64,000 nt of DNA from Procambarus clarkii. Taxonomy: Eukaryota; Arthropoda; Malacostraca; Decapoda; Cambaridae. The position numbers and the translations under genes were made by a program. The stretch is taken from NCBI RefSeq assembly GCF_040958095.1, contig NC_091151.1, positions 5,523,132 to 5,587,131 of the forward strand, written 5' to 3'. Shown one piece after another: positions 31,260 to 42,579 of this stretch (positions within the stretch are counted from its first letter, which is position 1; the number at the start of each line of letters is the position of its first letter). Under the pieces are notes generated by a model. It saw only the letters and a list, made by a program, of their open reading frames with translations, was not told the origin of the DNA and made no database searches.

Positions 31260-32975
31260 TTCCTGCCAAACGACGCCGTGCAATGTAGCATAAAGAAAGT
31301 GAGGGAAGATTAGCCTCTACCTCAACAGTAGGTGCTCGCCTTGTGCAGGTTAGAAGAGCTTCATCTCCAAGCAAACGTAGTACTGTTGGAGGAAGGATTC
31401 ATGCCCGTCGTGGTAGTGGTGATGGTGGAGTCAACGCCTCAAGCAGCACAATTGTACGACAGTGGAATGATAGTAGCAATTTTGTTCTACAAATACCATC
31501 ATTTGATGATGCAGATGTAGGTATTACTGACCTTTTCCCTAAACTGGTGAAGATATGTGTAAAATGGACTATTTTACAGCAAATTTTGATGAGATGTTAG
31601 TGACACACATAATTCTGGATACGAATAGATACACGACAAAACTCACTCTTAAGGAGAGAATGTCAGCTCATTCTCACTTGCAGCGTTGATAAGATTCAAC
31701 TGTAGCATAATTGTATGTTTTTCTTGCCCTATACATGATAATGAAACATTAAGAAAACATGTCATACAGAATTATTGGAATAAAGACAGTCTTGTTCCAT
31801 CCTCAGTTCTCGGCAGGTATATGTCACGTGGCAGGATTCTGCTAATTCTCAAGTGTCTGCATTTTGAAAATAGTAATAATGATATTGCAAACTGTAGACT
31901 ACGGATAGTGAGAAACGTGTTCAGTGATTTGAAGGGAAAGTACAAAGATTTCAGTGAACCAGGCCAGCAGATAGTGATTGACGAATAACCTGTACTCTTC
32001 AAGGGCCGTCTGGCCTTCAGGCAGTATATTCCCTCTAAACATCTCCAATTTATACTAATTTCCTTTGTTGTGGTGAGTGTGAAACAGTCATGGTGACAGA
32101 TATGATACTTTATGCTGGCACAGATGTAGACATTCCCAGTAACGCTCCACTTGAGATTTCCAGGCAGTGTGGTAAAGACGCTGATGGCTCCACTACTGAA
32201 CAAGAGGCACATTATATATGCAGACAATTATTATACCAGTCCCTTGCTGACAAGGTTCCTACTAGATCATAATACTGAATTTTGTGACACAGTCAAGTCA
32301 CGAGGGCGAGAAATGCCTGTGTTTGATCAAACTGTTGCAGTAGGTGAGTGTCAGCTAAGAAAAAGTGACAGAATTTTAGCAGTGAGGTAGAAAAACACAC
32401 GTTAAGTGAACATGCTGACGACTGGTCTCACTTGCGACATGGTTGACAGTGACAAGGTTATCAATACAACAAAACGAAAATTGTATACATCAAACTGTGG
32501 CTTGAACTATAATGTAAATAAGCGATTGGTTGACAAATGTGGCATGATGATTGGTGCTGTGGAATATGTGCGGAAAAGTGTCAAGTGGACAAAGAAAATG
32601 TTTTTTTCACTATGTGGATGCAACTGTGCTGAACAGTTTCAACGTGTATTTAGTGACAAAAAAACAGCAATGCGTGCGTTAAGTCTATCAGTAGTGTCAC
32701 AGTTGCTTGTCAAGTTTGGACAAGACGTACATGTTGGAACAAGAGGAGTTGCCTCGCTATCAATGCCTCATGGTGCTACAATGCAATGCCTTCTTGTTGC
32801 CAACAAGAAGTCACCTGCATGTGGGGCTGCTACTGCTGTGAGGCGAGCAATGTCTTGTTGTGTTGTTGCAGCACCCAGGCACTCTGCAGTGCCTGGGTGC
32901 AATGTCTACAATGATCCAGTGTCTCTGTATACACCCCAGCTGGATTGCTTGTGGGCTTTCGATGGTGGTGGTTAA
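31260..32975 (+). pseudogene. piggyBac transposase pseudogene (piggyBac-1)
   Basis: Scattered frames on the plus strand follow the piggyBac order. An N-terminal region carries IPSFDDADVGITDLFPK. Next come YWNKDSLVPSSVLGRYMSRG and RILLILKCLHFEN, then EPGQQIVIDE, where the first catalytic Asp is expected, then LFKGRLAFRQYIPSK. HIIYADNYYTSPLLTRFLL follows, then YVRKSVKWTKKMFFSL and a Cys-rich C-terminus near 32810-32900. Stops and frameshifts occur at 31600, 31985, 32273, 32390 and elsewhere, so it is dead. I did not find convincing terminal repeats or TTAA flanks. Confidence 0.78.
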
Positions 32976-33421
32976 AGTGACCTGCCTGCACGAGAGGCCT
33001 CCCTTGGTGGCACAGTGTATTAAATTGGGATCGAGTACACCTGCCAGCTGACCTAAGTAGCAGGTAGCATTTCCTTCACAAAATTGTCGGATGCCGAGGA
33101 GGAGGACAGGAAGACTAGTACAACGGTTTGCGTTGCAGTTCGCACTCCGAGCAACCCCATGACTTACAGGGAAAGAGGCTTGTTTCCACTCTAAGTAATT
33201 GAGAGAGAGGTTGAGGGCTTTTTCTAGCATCCATTTCAGTAAGAGACCATATTAACCTAGTTTTTGGCTACTGTAGAATGGTGAACACCTCAGAAAGTAG
33301 GTTAACCTGGGGAGGGTCAGGCATCTGGTGAAGAGGTAAAATGCATCATGAGCATCACTATCCTCAATCTTCCCATCCATCCTTTCAAGGTCGGCAATTT
33401 TCTAATCAAGGATCAAGGGCC
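32976..33421. other. No recognisable feature
   Basis: This stretch follows the piggyBac remnant. I see no open frame of note, no repeat match within the window and no clear boundary motif. Confidence 0.5.
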
Positions 33422-33676
33422 TCATCGATGGTTTTCAACCCCAGGGGGGGGGGGGGCTCCTAGGAGTGTTTTGTTTTCAGGTTCAGTTATATGGATATTT
33501 GGCAGAAGACCCTCTATTCTCTCTATGATGGCCTGGTTGGAACATATTACTTCGCACTTAAAAGGGTTCAGGGTGAGGCCAAAAATTGCACCTTGCTCCT
33601 CGATTAATCTGATGTCCTCCAGGAGGGAGTCTTGGGTAACCAGGTAGAGTACCATCATCCAAGAACCAGATGTTGA
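33422..33676 (-). pseudogene. Non-LTR reverse transcriptase fragment with FLDDG box
   Basis: On the minus strand the text reads WFLDDGTL (the RT catalytic box), then after a frame slip LLEDIRLIEEQGAIFGLTLN, PFKCEVI, IIERIEGLLPNIHITEPENK and TLLGAP. This pattern is seen in reverse transcriptases of an RT family different from the CR1-like copies in this window. Only about 80 residues remain. A G12 run near 33448 marks its left end. Confidence 0.6.
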
Positions 33677-33685
33677 AGAACCTTG

Positions 33686-33887
33686 TAAGTAGATAGAGAG
33701 CTTGGTACAACAGGATTAGGATTGGGGAAGTCAGTTTAGAATTAGAAATCGTCCAACTGGTTAGAAACGTTAAAAAAGAGATAAGGAGGGCAATAAGAAA
33801 CTATGAAGTTCGCATAGCAGGCCAAGCAAAGAGAAATCCTAAAGTTTTTTTTCAGTTATATCGAACAAAGATTAGAGAAAGGATAGG
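33686..33887 (+). mobile_element. LINE L4 (CR1-like), left part before A2
   Basis: It matches 47512-47709 (L9) from GAGAGCTTGGTACAA to GAAAGGATAGG, encoding RNVKKEIRRAIRNYEVRIAG and FFQLYRTK-RERIG. It continues after A2 at 39435. The bases ATAGG at 33883-33887 are the A2 target duplication. Confidence 0.88.
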
Positions 33888-35152
33888 TGTTACGGACCCG
33901 AGTCCAGATTCGGAGCACGGAGCAGTGACGACAACGCCATCTGTGAGTCCGCTCCCGAAACCCGCTCCAAATGGACGACGCCATCTAGTGGTGACAGGAT
34001 ATGCCGGCAACAGGTGCTGGATTCCTGTCCTAGTCGACTCGCGACGTAGCCACTGCTGACCTCTGGTGAGGTAGTGCTTAGACAGTGAACGTCATCTATG
34101 GAGTGAAGAGGTGGACGTTTCTGTCTAAGCTTGTGAGTGAAGTGTCCCAGTATTAATGACGTGTCTGATTGCAGAGTCGACCTGGGACTGCTGTGTTGGA
34201 CGATGGACCAGTCTACCCAAGGCAGCCAAGGTCTCCTCACCAGTCTGCTTTGAAGAAGCTGTGAGCCACCCCTGGACGAACTCTGTTGAGAGTAATAGCC
34301 TGCCTGAGGCGTAGCAGTGTCGGGAATCGCCTTATCCGGGGTTGGCTGGTGGAAGAGACTAGCCACTGTGGTGCTGTATGAGGAGAGTGACCAGCAAGTC
34401 ACACGACGTTCCTGGCTAGGGCTCACAACCCTAAGTATCGGTCGTGGAGTGGCCTATACAGCGGAGCTGATCAGTACCTGCCAGCTACAGGCTGGATTGT
34501 GGTTGAAGGCCTCCACGGCAAAGCACCCAGTGGGACTGTGATTTGGCTGGCCTGTGGCCAGGGTACATTCGTCGTAGAGTTATCGTGGATTCATCGTGAG
34601 CCACGGAAGCCGAGACCAGGGCTACCTAGAAGAAGCATCGCCGAGTGTTGAGCGTCTTCAGAGAGAGAGACCTCATTGTACATTGGGTAGTAATAATTCC
34701 CTTTTATGACTTTCAATTACAGTGATGGAATTATATATCGAAAAATTGGAATACTTGTATCCCGCCCCCTTTAGTTTTACTTGCGTTATGGAACACACCC
34801 CTTGAAAGCCTCTACTAACTTGGGGCCGGATTCCAAAACTCTACTACCATCAGAGAAGAACCCGGTTGCGTCCCAGTAGGGCCGTAACATAAAAGAAGCA
34901 TCGCCGAGTGTTGAGCGTCTTCAGAGAGGGAAACCTCATTGTACATTGTGTAGTAATAATTCCCTTTTATGACTTTCAATTACGGTGGTGGAAATATATA
35001 TAGGAAAATTGGAATATTTGTATCCCTTCCCCTTTAGTTTTACTTGCATTACGGAACACACCCCTTGAAAGCCTCTACTAACTTGGGGCCGGATTCCCAA
35101 ACTCTACTACCATCAGCGAAGAACCCGGTTGCGTCCCAGTAGGGCCGTAACA
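33888..35152 (+). repeat. A2 5' LTR with internal duplication of its 3' quarter
   Basis: 1265 bp, against 970 bp for the 3' LTR. The difference is mainly a tandem duplication: 34631-34893 and 34894-35152 both run from AGAAGCATCGCCGAGTG to GGGCCGTAACA, the LTR terminus. The two units differ by several substitutions. Confidence 0.9.
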
Positions 35153-35156
35153 TAAT

Positions 35157-35175
35157 TGGCATCCCCAGCGGGATC
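35157..35175 (+). promoter_or_regulatory. Primer binding site of A2
   Basis: TGGCATCCCCAGCGGGATC, identical to A0 and A1, four bases after the LTR end. Confidence 0.78.
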
Positions 35176-35269
35176 CGACCCCTTGTCAAGTATGTTTGAC
35201 AGGGGTGGTGACGTAGTGCAATCCCCTGTAAATAATTCCCCAGTTGGTACTTATTAGGACGTTAAACGT

Positions 35270-35490
35270 CCCGTTCAGTGCGGTGTGATTAAGTGCAATA
35301 TTGACGAGTGCGGTGCTCGCTGTGATTTAGTGCAATATTGGAGATTGCGGTGCTCAGTGTGATTTAGTGCAATATTGTAGAGTGCGGTGCTCGGTGTGAT
35401 TACGTGCAATATTGGCAAGCGAGGTGTTAGGTGCGATAAAGTGCAGTATTGGCGTAGTACAGTGCTCGGTGTTTAGTGCTCAAGTGAGGC
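35270..35490 (+). repeat. Imperfect tandem repeats in the A2 leader
   Basis: Four to five units of roughly 45-48 bp built on GTGCAATATTG-GAGTGCGGTGCTC-GTGTGATT. Equivalent, in diverged form, to the leader arrays of A0 and A1. Confidence 0.8.
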
Positions 35491-35525
35491 GACATGTTTA
35501 GTGTTCGTACTCCACTTAAGTGACA

Positions 35526-36730
35526 ATGGCGGAAAAAGTGACCCTCGAAGATCTGGACGATGTTCAGGACTTTCTGAACAAGAAAGACTGTCTTGCCAGA
35601 TTGAAATATCTGGGAAAACAAGAACTGGTGCTAGTGAGCGCATATCTGGAGATAAAAATACGTGCAAATGATTCCCGTGTAGAGATCTTGTCAAAGGTCC
35701 ACAAACATTTGAAGGCCGGGGAAAAACAGGAAAGCAAGGCACAGAGTACAAAGGAAAGTGAGGAGGTAGCTTCCACTGAAAAGGAAGATAAAGGTAGTGA
35801 CATTGAAAGTGATGCAGGTGAGCTGAATATAAGCTTTCTAACTGTCAAAATGCGTGCCTTAGAAATAAATCGTGAGATAGAATGGAAGAAATTAGAAATA
35901 GAACGAGAATTGAAAGATAAAGAATTGGAAATGAGGCGTTTAGAATTAGAAGAGAGGAAAGAAGAGCGAGAAAGGGAAGAAAGAAAAGAGAACGAGAAGA
36001 GCGAGAAAGAGAAGAAAGGGAAAAAGAAAGGCAAGAATGACGAGACAGAGAGGAAAAGGAAAGAAGACACGAGTTAGAAGTATTGCGATTAGGTGGTCGG
36101 AGGAAAACAACGGAAACGAGTGGTTTCGATCCGGTAAGGAATATCAAAATGGTCCCGAAATTCAACAAAGAAGTTTCGAAGTTCTTCGCTGCTTTCGAGA
36201 AGGTTGCAGCCTCTTTGGAATGGCCAAAGGAGAATTGGGCCATCATGATACAGTCCGTCTTGACTGGGAAGGCCCAAGTCGCCTACTCCACGTTGTCCCT
36301 TGATGACTCCTGTGATTATGACAAGGTGAAGGTAGTGCTCATGGCTTATCAGTTGGTGCCCGAGGCTTACAGGCAGAAGTTCAGGAACCTGAAAAAGACC
36401 TTGGAGCACACGTTCACCGAGTTCGCGGCCATCAAGGAACGGCTTTTCCAGGAGTGGTGTGCCTCTCGGAAGGTGAAGACAAAAGAAGAACTCGAACAGC
36501 TCGTTTTGTTGGAGGATTTTAAGGAATGTCTGTCTGGGGATCTGAAGACATACCTAGGAGAGCAACAGGTAGAGACCTTAAGTGCAGCAGCCACTATGGC
36601 TGAAGAATACATCTTGACGCATAGGTCTTCCACTAGGTATGTCCCTAGGAGTTACCAACGTCTGTTTGGCAGGCCTCGTCAAGAAGAAAAGACCCGTCCC
36701 ACAAAGCTCTATGAAGACACCCCCAAGTAG
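35526..36730 (+). pseudogene. A2 gag, two frameshifts
   Basis: The start ATG at 35526 is preserved and gives the SAP-like N-terminus (LGKQELVLVSAYLEIKIRAN) and a charged coiled coil. The frame is lost near 36040 in the E/K-rich part and ends at 36077. A second frame (about 36083-36730) carries the capsid region (FFAAFEKVAASLEWPKENWA; YRQKFRNLKKTLEHTF; YILTHRSS). Near 36690 the frame shifts again into the NC-protease ORF. Confidence 0.85.
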
Positions 36731-37733
36731 TCCCCGAAGGATTAGTCCTAGCAGTCCGAAACACCGTAGTCCAAGGAGGAATGTAGTGTGTTGGACTTGT
36801 GGGCAGAAAGGACACGTTGCTGCTATGTGCCGAGGCAGAAGAGGTAGCGGTCCACGTAGGGAGGTGATGCTGATGGGCTGTGTGACACCACCAGTAGGAA
36901 CCCAGTCTCTGACTAGTCAGGAAGGACTAGGATTGTTTGCCCCTCACACTTCAGGCGGGTATGTAACGAGTGATCATACTGCTAGATCAGTTGTAGTGCT
37001 CAGAGATAGAGGAGCAGCCCAGTCCCTGATCGTGAGAGACTCGTTACCCGAGGGAGTGAGTGTAGACGGGAGACAAAAGGTTGTCCTGGTTGGGTTTCCT
37101 ATGACGCAGTACGTTGCCCCCTTAGTGCCGGTACATCTAGACTCGCCTTACTTCAGCGGCACATGTGCGTTGGCAGTAGTTGATACCCTGCCTATAGCTG
37201 AGATTGACGTAATACTAGCCAACGACTTGGTGACAGGTTGGAACGACGATCATCTCAAGATTGCAGACGAGTCAGCCAGAACAGCAAAAAGGCCTGAGGT
37301 AACAGGAAACAGTGGTATCCAGATACAGGCGGATATACAATTATATAACTTATTTAATCCTTCCTCTACCCAACCGATCGAGAGCATTCTAATAGGTTCT
37401 CCTGATTCTGTTATGATGACAGAAGCGACTGAGCAAGAGGAGAGGCCTCGTGTACAAGCACCCACGGATACCCAAGAGTCTGGAGTGAAGGCACATGAGT
37501 ACTTGCGGTATGGCAAGGTACAACGTTCACTGAACCGGCCAGAGATTCTCCAGACGTCAGAGGTATGTGAGGTAAGTGTGCAGGCTCTAGTGCCCTCTTT
37601 GATCCAAGCCAGGCTAATGGAGATCGCCAGCTATGGACGTAATAGGCTCATGAAACCTATTCCTAAATGTTTCTTGGCAGTATTTTGTATAATTCTTGTG
37701 TGTATTTTAAGTAAAGACCAGTGGACGACCTGA
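36695..37733 (+). CDS. A2 nucleocapsid-protease frame with mutated active site
   Basis: It is homologous to A1 from about 36695 onward; the open frame itself extends back to 36639. It has an SPR-rich linker, CCHC knuckle CWTCGQKGHVAAMC, and a protease domain in which the motif RDSGAAQS of A1 reads RDRGAAQS (37005-37013 holds D-R-G). That should destroy a retropepsin active site. The VILANDLV strand is retained. The C-terminal hydrophobic segment FLAVFCIILVCIL is conserved with A1, and the stop lies three bases before the ORF3 ATG. Confidence 0.78.
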
Positions 37734-37736
37734 CAG

Positions 37737-38160
37737 ATGATGACTCCCATGAACATCATGAAGAGACCCCAGGGATTCGAGACTTGCACTGTGAGTGTTG
37801 CAGTCGAAGAAGGGACCTGGAAGGTGATGGTGGATACAGGAGGTATGAGAAATGATATTATGAGTGATTGTTTCCGACAGGTTGACACCCCCATGTGATT
37901 GCTGAGCCTGGATTCAGCATTATACGGAACGTTGGTCGACATGACGGTGGCAGAGCAGACACCATCTTCAATGTACAAGCAGCTCTGTTGGAACTAGGTG
38001 TGGGCCTAGTAGACGTTTATGCTGTAAGTACCGAATTAACAACTATCGCTGTCACTCCAAATCATCTGTCCCCTGTATTCCAGGTTCCCATCTCCCTGAA
38101 GGACTACCGGACCGGTATAAGAAATGCCGTCTGCGACCAGCCACCAACGGTGCCATGACA
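37737..38160 (+). pseudogene. A2 ORF3, frameshifted counterpart of A1 ORF3
   Basis: From the ATG at 37737 the frame reads NIMKRPQGFETCTVSVAVEE and WKVMVDTGG, then stops at about 37898 after a small indel. The homologous sequence continues in another frame as IAEPGFSIIRNVGRHDGGRA and PVFQVPISLKDYRTG to about 38157. That both loci keep this block in place of pol argues it is a family feature. Function is unknown. Confidence 0.6.
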
Positions 38161-38451
38161 CAGGGAGGTGTCGATTCACCCCAGATCACGCCTCTGCCGA
38201 TCGTTACTCGAGACACGTAAGATGACTATGCCCCTGATTGCTATCTCAGTGAGGCTGTATGAAGTCACGTCAGGTAGGACATCACCTATGATCCTCAAGT
38301 TTTCCTTCTGCCTGAATCTCTCATTAGGACAGTTTTGCGGACAAGACATCCTCGCCACTCCAGTCCATTGTATATGTGAGTCCGCTTGGAGTTGTACCCA
38401 CGTACTAATTTGGTTTGTTTTCTCTTTTATAGAAACCCAAACCAAATTCTT

Positions 38452-38464
38452 TTTGGTGGGGAGG
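38452..38464 (+). promoter_or_regulatory. Polypurine tract of A2
   Basis: TTGGTGGGGAGG lies immediately before the 3' LTR start, matching the complement of 2916-2927 in A1. Confidence 0.75.
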
Positions 38465-39434
38465 TGTTACGGACCCGAGTCCAGCGTCGGAGCATGGAGC
38501 AGTGACGACAACGCCATCTGTGAGTCCGCTCCCAAAACCCACTCCACATGGACGACGCCATCTAGTGGTGACAGGATATGCCGGCAACAGGTGCTGGATT
38601 CCTGTCCTATTCGACTCCAGACGTAGCTGCTGCTGACCTCTGGTGAGGTAGTGCCTAGACAGTGAACGCCATCTATGGAGTGAAGAGGTGGACGTTTCTG
38701 TCTAAGCTTGTGAGTGAAGCGTCCCAGTATTAATGACGTGTCTGATTGCAGAGTCGACCTGGGACTGCTGTGTTGGACGATGGACCAGTCTACCCAAGGC
38801 AGCCAAGGTCTCTTCACCAGTCTGTTGAAGAAGCTGTGAGTCACCCCCCGAACGAACTCTGTTGAGAGTTCGTTCGCACGCCTGCTTGAGGCGTGGCAGT
38901 GTTGGGAATCGCCTTATCCGGGGTTGGCTGGTGAAAGAGACCACCCACTGGGGTGCTGTATGAGGAGAGTGACCAGCGAGTCACACGAGGCTCCTGGCTA
39001 GGGCACACAACCCTAAGTATCGGTCGTGGAGTGGCCTATACAGCGGAGCTGATCGGTACCTGCCAGCTACAGGCTGGATTGTGGTTGAAGGCCTCCACGA
39101 CGAAGCACCCAGTGGGACTGTGATTTGGCTGGCCAGTGGCCAGGGTAGATTCGTCGTAGAGTTATCGTGGATTCATCATGAGCCACGGAAGCCGAGACCA
39201 GGGCTACCTAGAAGAAGCATCGCCGAGTGTTGAGCGCCTTCAGAGAGGGAGACCTCATTGTACATTGTGTAGTAATAATTCCCTTTTATGACTTTCAATT
39301 ACGGTGGTGGAAGTTTTAGTTTTACTTGCGTTACGGAACACACCCCTTGAAAGCCTCTACTAACTTGGGGCCGGATTCCCAAACTCTACTACCATCAGAG
39401 AAGAACCCAGTTGCGTCCCAGTAGGGCCGTAACA
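38465..39434 (+). repeat. A2 3' LTR
   Basis: 970 bp, TGTTACGG to CCGTAACA, collinear with 33888-34893 apart from small indels and a deletion of about 30 bp near 39310. Clear sequence differences from the 5' LTR suggest an older insertion than B or C1. Confidence 0.9.
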
Positions 39435-40996
39435 ATAGGTCCATTAAAATTCTGAGACAGGTCAGACAACTGATAATGACGAAGAGATGAGTAGTATTTT
39501 TAATAAATATTTTATCTCTGTATTTACTAAAAAGGAACTGAACATTATGCCTTCAGCCAAAATAGTCTGTGAGTGGGGAAGAGGACAGGTTGACTAGTTT
39601 AGCAGTTACCAGGGAGGATGTTATTAAACAAATGGAGAACTCAAGCCAAACAAATTCCCATAGCCAGACGAAGTGTTTGGCAGGGTGCTTATTAAGGAAT
39701 GCAACGAGGAGCATGGCGAGTCATTGTCTACCATATTTAATAAATCATTAGAGACAGGCAGAGTGCCAGAGTCATGGAAGGTTGCTAATGTGGTACCTAT
39801 TTTTATGAAAAGAGATAGATCACTTGTGTCAAACTATCAGCCAATTAGCCTAACATCTATTGTGGGAAAGTTACTTGAATCGATAATTGCAAATACAATT
39901 CGTCTTCATCTTGAAAATCATATATTAATAAATGATTCACAACATGGCCGTTCATGTTTAACAAATTTGCTATAATTTTATTCCAGCATAGTTGAGGTTG
40001 TTGATAGTGGTAAGGTTTATGATGTTGTGTACCTTGACTTTAGCAAAGCTTTTGATACAGTGCTACATGAAAGATTGATTAAAAAGATAGAGGCTCATGG
40101 TATTGGGGGTGCTACATTAAGTTGGATTAGGGCATCGCTATACCAAATGAAACAGTTAGTATAAATGGGGGTTAAATCAAACTGAGAAAAGTAGAGTGCC
40201 GCAAGGCTCTGTCCTGGGACCTCTGTTATTTATAATAGATATAAATAATTTAGATTCAGGTTTGAGCAGCAACTTTTGCAACTTTGCCGATGATATAAAA
40301 ATCAGGAGGGAAATATACACAGAAAAGACTCGCTATCACTCCAAGACGATCTAAATATGGTTTTAAAATGGTCCAAAGATTGGTAGATGCAGTTTAATGC
40401 CGATAAATGTAAGGTTTTGATGCTAGGTAATGATGACAGAGTTACAAGATACGAGCTAGATGGTGTTGAGATTGCGAAGTCGGATTGCGAAAGGGATCTG
40501 GGAGTTATGATTAGTAAAAATTTTAAACCCAAAAATCAATGCATAAATGTTCGTAATAAGGCTAATAGGACATTGGGATTTATTATCGAAGCGTTATTAA
40601 TAAGACGCCTGATTTTGTCCTTCAGCTATATCTTGCTGAAGATATAGCTGAATGGGACCTAAATGGTTCGGCCCCATTAGGATTATGCAGTTCAGTTTCG
40701 GTCGCAGTACTATAGAAGGGATATAAATTCACTAGAACGCGTCCAGCATAGAATGACAAAGTTAATCCTGCTAATTAGCAACCTGTCATATGAAGAAAGA
40801 TTGATAAAGCTTAAATTACTTCAGTACTCTTAAATTACATGCTCTAGAAAGGCGAAGAATTATTGGTGACATGATGGAGGTGTACAAGTGGATGAATCTA
40901 CATAACAAGGAGGATATTACTAGAGCATTAAAAGTATCAATACAAGACAGAACACGAAACAATGGGTGTAAATTGGATAAGTTGATATTGGATAAG
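39435..40996 (+). pseudogene. LINE L4 (CR1-like), right part after A2
   Basis: It continues the ORF2 homologue interrupted at 33887. RT motifs are readable with many lesions: ESWKVANVVPIFMKRDRSL, QPISLTSIVGKLLESII, VYLDFSKAFDTVLHERLIKK, NFADDIKI (near 40280), DCERDLGVMISKNF. The C-terminal region and start of the 3' UTR (ACAAGACAGAACACGAAACAATGGG) end near 40996, where another LINE piece starts. Confidence 0.85.
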
Positions 40997-41000
40997 AAGT

Positions 41001-41471
41001 ATGGGAATTGATTTGGAAGAAGGAGGTAATAAAAGTATGTGTTCGTGGGAGAAAGGAATTGGCAAAATGATCAGGGAAAGAGAAGGGCCTCAAAATAACA
41101 ATTCACTTAGGGTATATTACACTAACAGTAGAAGTCTAAGAAATAAAATTAACGAATAAAATACTCTTGTCTGCACAGAAAAAATAGATATTATTGCACT
41201 TACCGAAACGTGGATGAATGTAGAAATTAGAGAACTATTAGCTGAATATCAAATAAATGGATTTAAACTATTTCACACAGATAGATATATTAGACGAGGA
41301 GGGGGAGTAGCCATATATGTTAGGGACAATTTGAAATGTAGTCTCAAAGAGCGAATCAAAACTGAGCCACAAACAGAAACTATTTGGATAGAATTAAACG
41401 AAAAAGCAAATAATATTATAATAGGAGTTATATATAGGCCACCAAATTTAGACAGAATGGAAGCAAAGCAT
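41001..41471 (+). pseudogene. LINE L5 fragment: start of ORF2 (AP endonuclease)
   Basis: It reads from the ORF2 start (MGIDLEEGGNKS) through LRVYYTNSRSLRNKINE, a stop near 41157, DIIALTETWMNV, RRGGGVAIYVRDNLKC and IIIGVIYRPPNLDRMEAKHL. The APE signature TETW is present. It ends where L6 ORF1 begins, so both ends are truncated. Confidence 0.85.
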
Positions 41472-41481
41472 CTGAGTCTGG

Positions 41482-42372
41482 TTGGAGTCTGGTTGGAGTT
41501 TGGTTGGAGCTCTGAGAGCAGAGATGGATTCCCTGCGGGAGGAGGTACGACGGCTGAGACTTCAGGAGGAAACGAAGGAGGAGTCCAGTGTTGACGGGAC
41601 CTCATTAAGAAGGACTGACGGGACCAGTAATAAGGAGACCTTGTCTTGGCAAGTTGTGAAAGACAGGGGTCTTAAGAATACCTTGGCAAAACCGACAACT
41701 AATAGCCTACACCTAAGGACTTTTAACGCATTTGACGTATTAGAGGACGAGTGCTGTGGTGAACCTGTTGTTCAAAGAGTAGGCAAAGCAACGAGAAGCA
41801 TTGAAGCGCAGGTCCCTCACACTGCTCGAAAGGAAAAGGGAGAATCGAAGCGAATTTTGGTTGTGGGAGATTCCCAGGTGAGGTATTTAGACAGAACGTT
41901 TTGTGCCAGAGATAGGGGGAACAGAATATGGGTTTGCTATCCGGGAGCTGGAATTGGTGATATTGTTGGAAACATGAATGATATTATGACGGGAAATGGA
42001 AACAAACCCATTATTTGTATTAGTGCAGGGGGTAATGATGTTGGGCGAGTTAGGAGTGAGGAACTAATACAGAGATTCAGGACAGCCATTGAATTAGTTA
42101 GGAGTAAGGGAGGAATCCCGATCATATGTGGCATTCTTCCAAGAAAAGGAGTGGGAAATGAATGGATGCCGAGGGCAATTGGTGTCAATTGCCGGCTGGA
42201 AAGATATTGCAAATCAAATGCAATATCTTTCATAGACAACTGGGAACACTTCTATGGAAGAAATGAATTGTATGCTCGTGATGGGGTGCATCTATCGAGA
42301 GCTGGGGTTGTTGCTGTTGCGAACTCATTGGAAGAAGTGGTTAGAGGTGTTTGTTTGGGTTTAAACTGTTAG
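41482..42372 (+). CDS. LINE L6 ORF1: coiled coil plus SGNH/GDSL-type esterase
   Basis: Intact 296-residue frame. Residues about 5-35 form a coiled coil (LRAEMDSLREEVRRLRLQEE). A basic linker follows (SWQVVKDRGLKNTLAKPTTN). The C-terminal two thirds is an SGNH hydrolase fold: RILVVGDSQVRYLDRTF (block I Ser), ISAGGNDVGR (block III GxND) and DGVHLSRAGVVAVA (block V Asp-His). Esterase-type ORF1 proteins are known from CR1 LINEs. The ORF2 start overlaps its end. The native N-terminus may be altered: L10 reads MEGLVKDLVSLVGAL, and here three GTCTGGTTGGA repeats precede the conserved part. Confidence 0.87.
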   Translation: MESGWSLVGALRAEMDSLREEVRRLRLQEETKEESSVDGTSLRRTDGTSNKETLSWQVVKDRGLKNTLAKPTTNSLHLRTFNAFDVLEDECCGEPVVQRVGKATRSIEAQVPHTARKEKGESKRILVVGDSQVRYLDRTFCARDRGNRIWVCYPGAGIGDIVGNMNDIMTGNGNKPIICISAGGNDVGRVRSEELIQRFRTAIELVRSKGGIPIICGILPRKGVGNEWMPRAIGVNCRLERYCKSNAISFIDNWEHFYGRNELYARDGVHLSRAGVVAVANSLEEVVRGVCLGLNC

Positions 42373-42377
42373 TAAAT

Positions 42378-42579
42378 AGAGGTATGGGAATTGATTTGGA
42401 GGAAGGAGATAATAAAAGTATGTGTTTGTGGGAGAAAGGAATTGGCAAAATGATCAGGGAAAGAGAAAGGCCTCAAAATAACAATTCACTTAGGGTATAT
42501 TACACTAAAAGTAGAAGTCTAAGAAATAAAATTAACGAATTAAATGCTCTTGTCTGCACAGAAAAAATAGATATTATTG
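42378..42579 (+). pseudogene. L6 ORF2 start, truncated
   Basis: It encodes GMGIDLEEGDNKSMCLWEKG, LRVYYTKSRSLRNKINELNA and LVCTEKIDII, identical in arrangement to L5 and L10. It is cut at about 42579, where the reversed 3' tail of L7 (TAAGAACA units) begins. Confidence 0.83.

Larger units (their letters stand above)
33888..39434 (+). mobile_element. Family A LTR element A2, complete between target duplications
   Basis: The element is bounded by TGTTACGG (33888) and CCGTAACA (39434) and flanked by ATAGG on both sides (33883-33887, 39435-39439). The intact LINE at 47703-47711 has a single ATAGG there. It contains LTR, primer binding site, repeat-bearing leader, broken gag, NC-protease, broken ORF3, polypurine tract and LTR. 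There is no integrase, RT or RNase H. It is a diverged relative of A0/A1. Confidence 0.92.

Noticed and set aside
32976-33350. SINE or tRNA-derived sequence after the piggyBac remnant
   Set aside because: No convincing A/B box pair, cloverleaf or poly-A tail was found.
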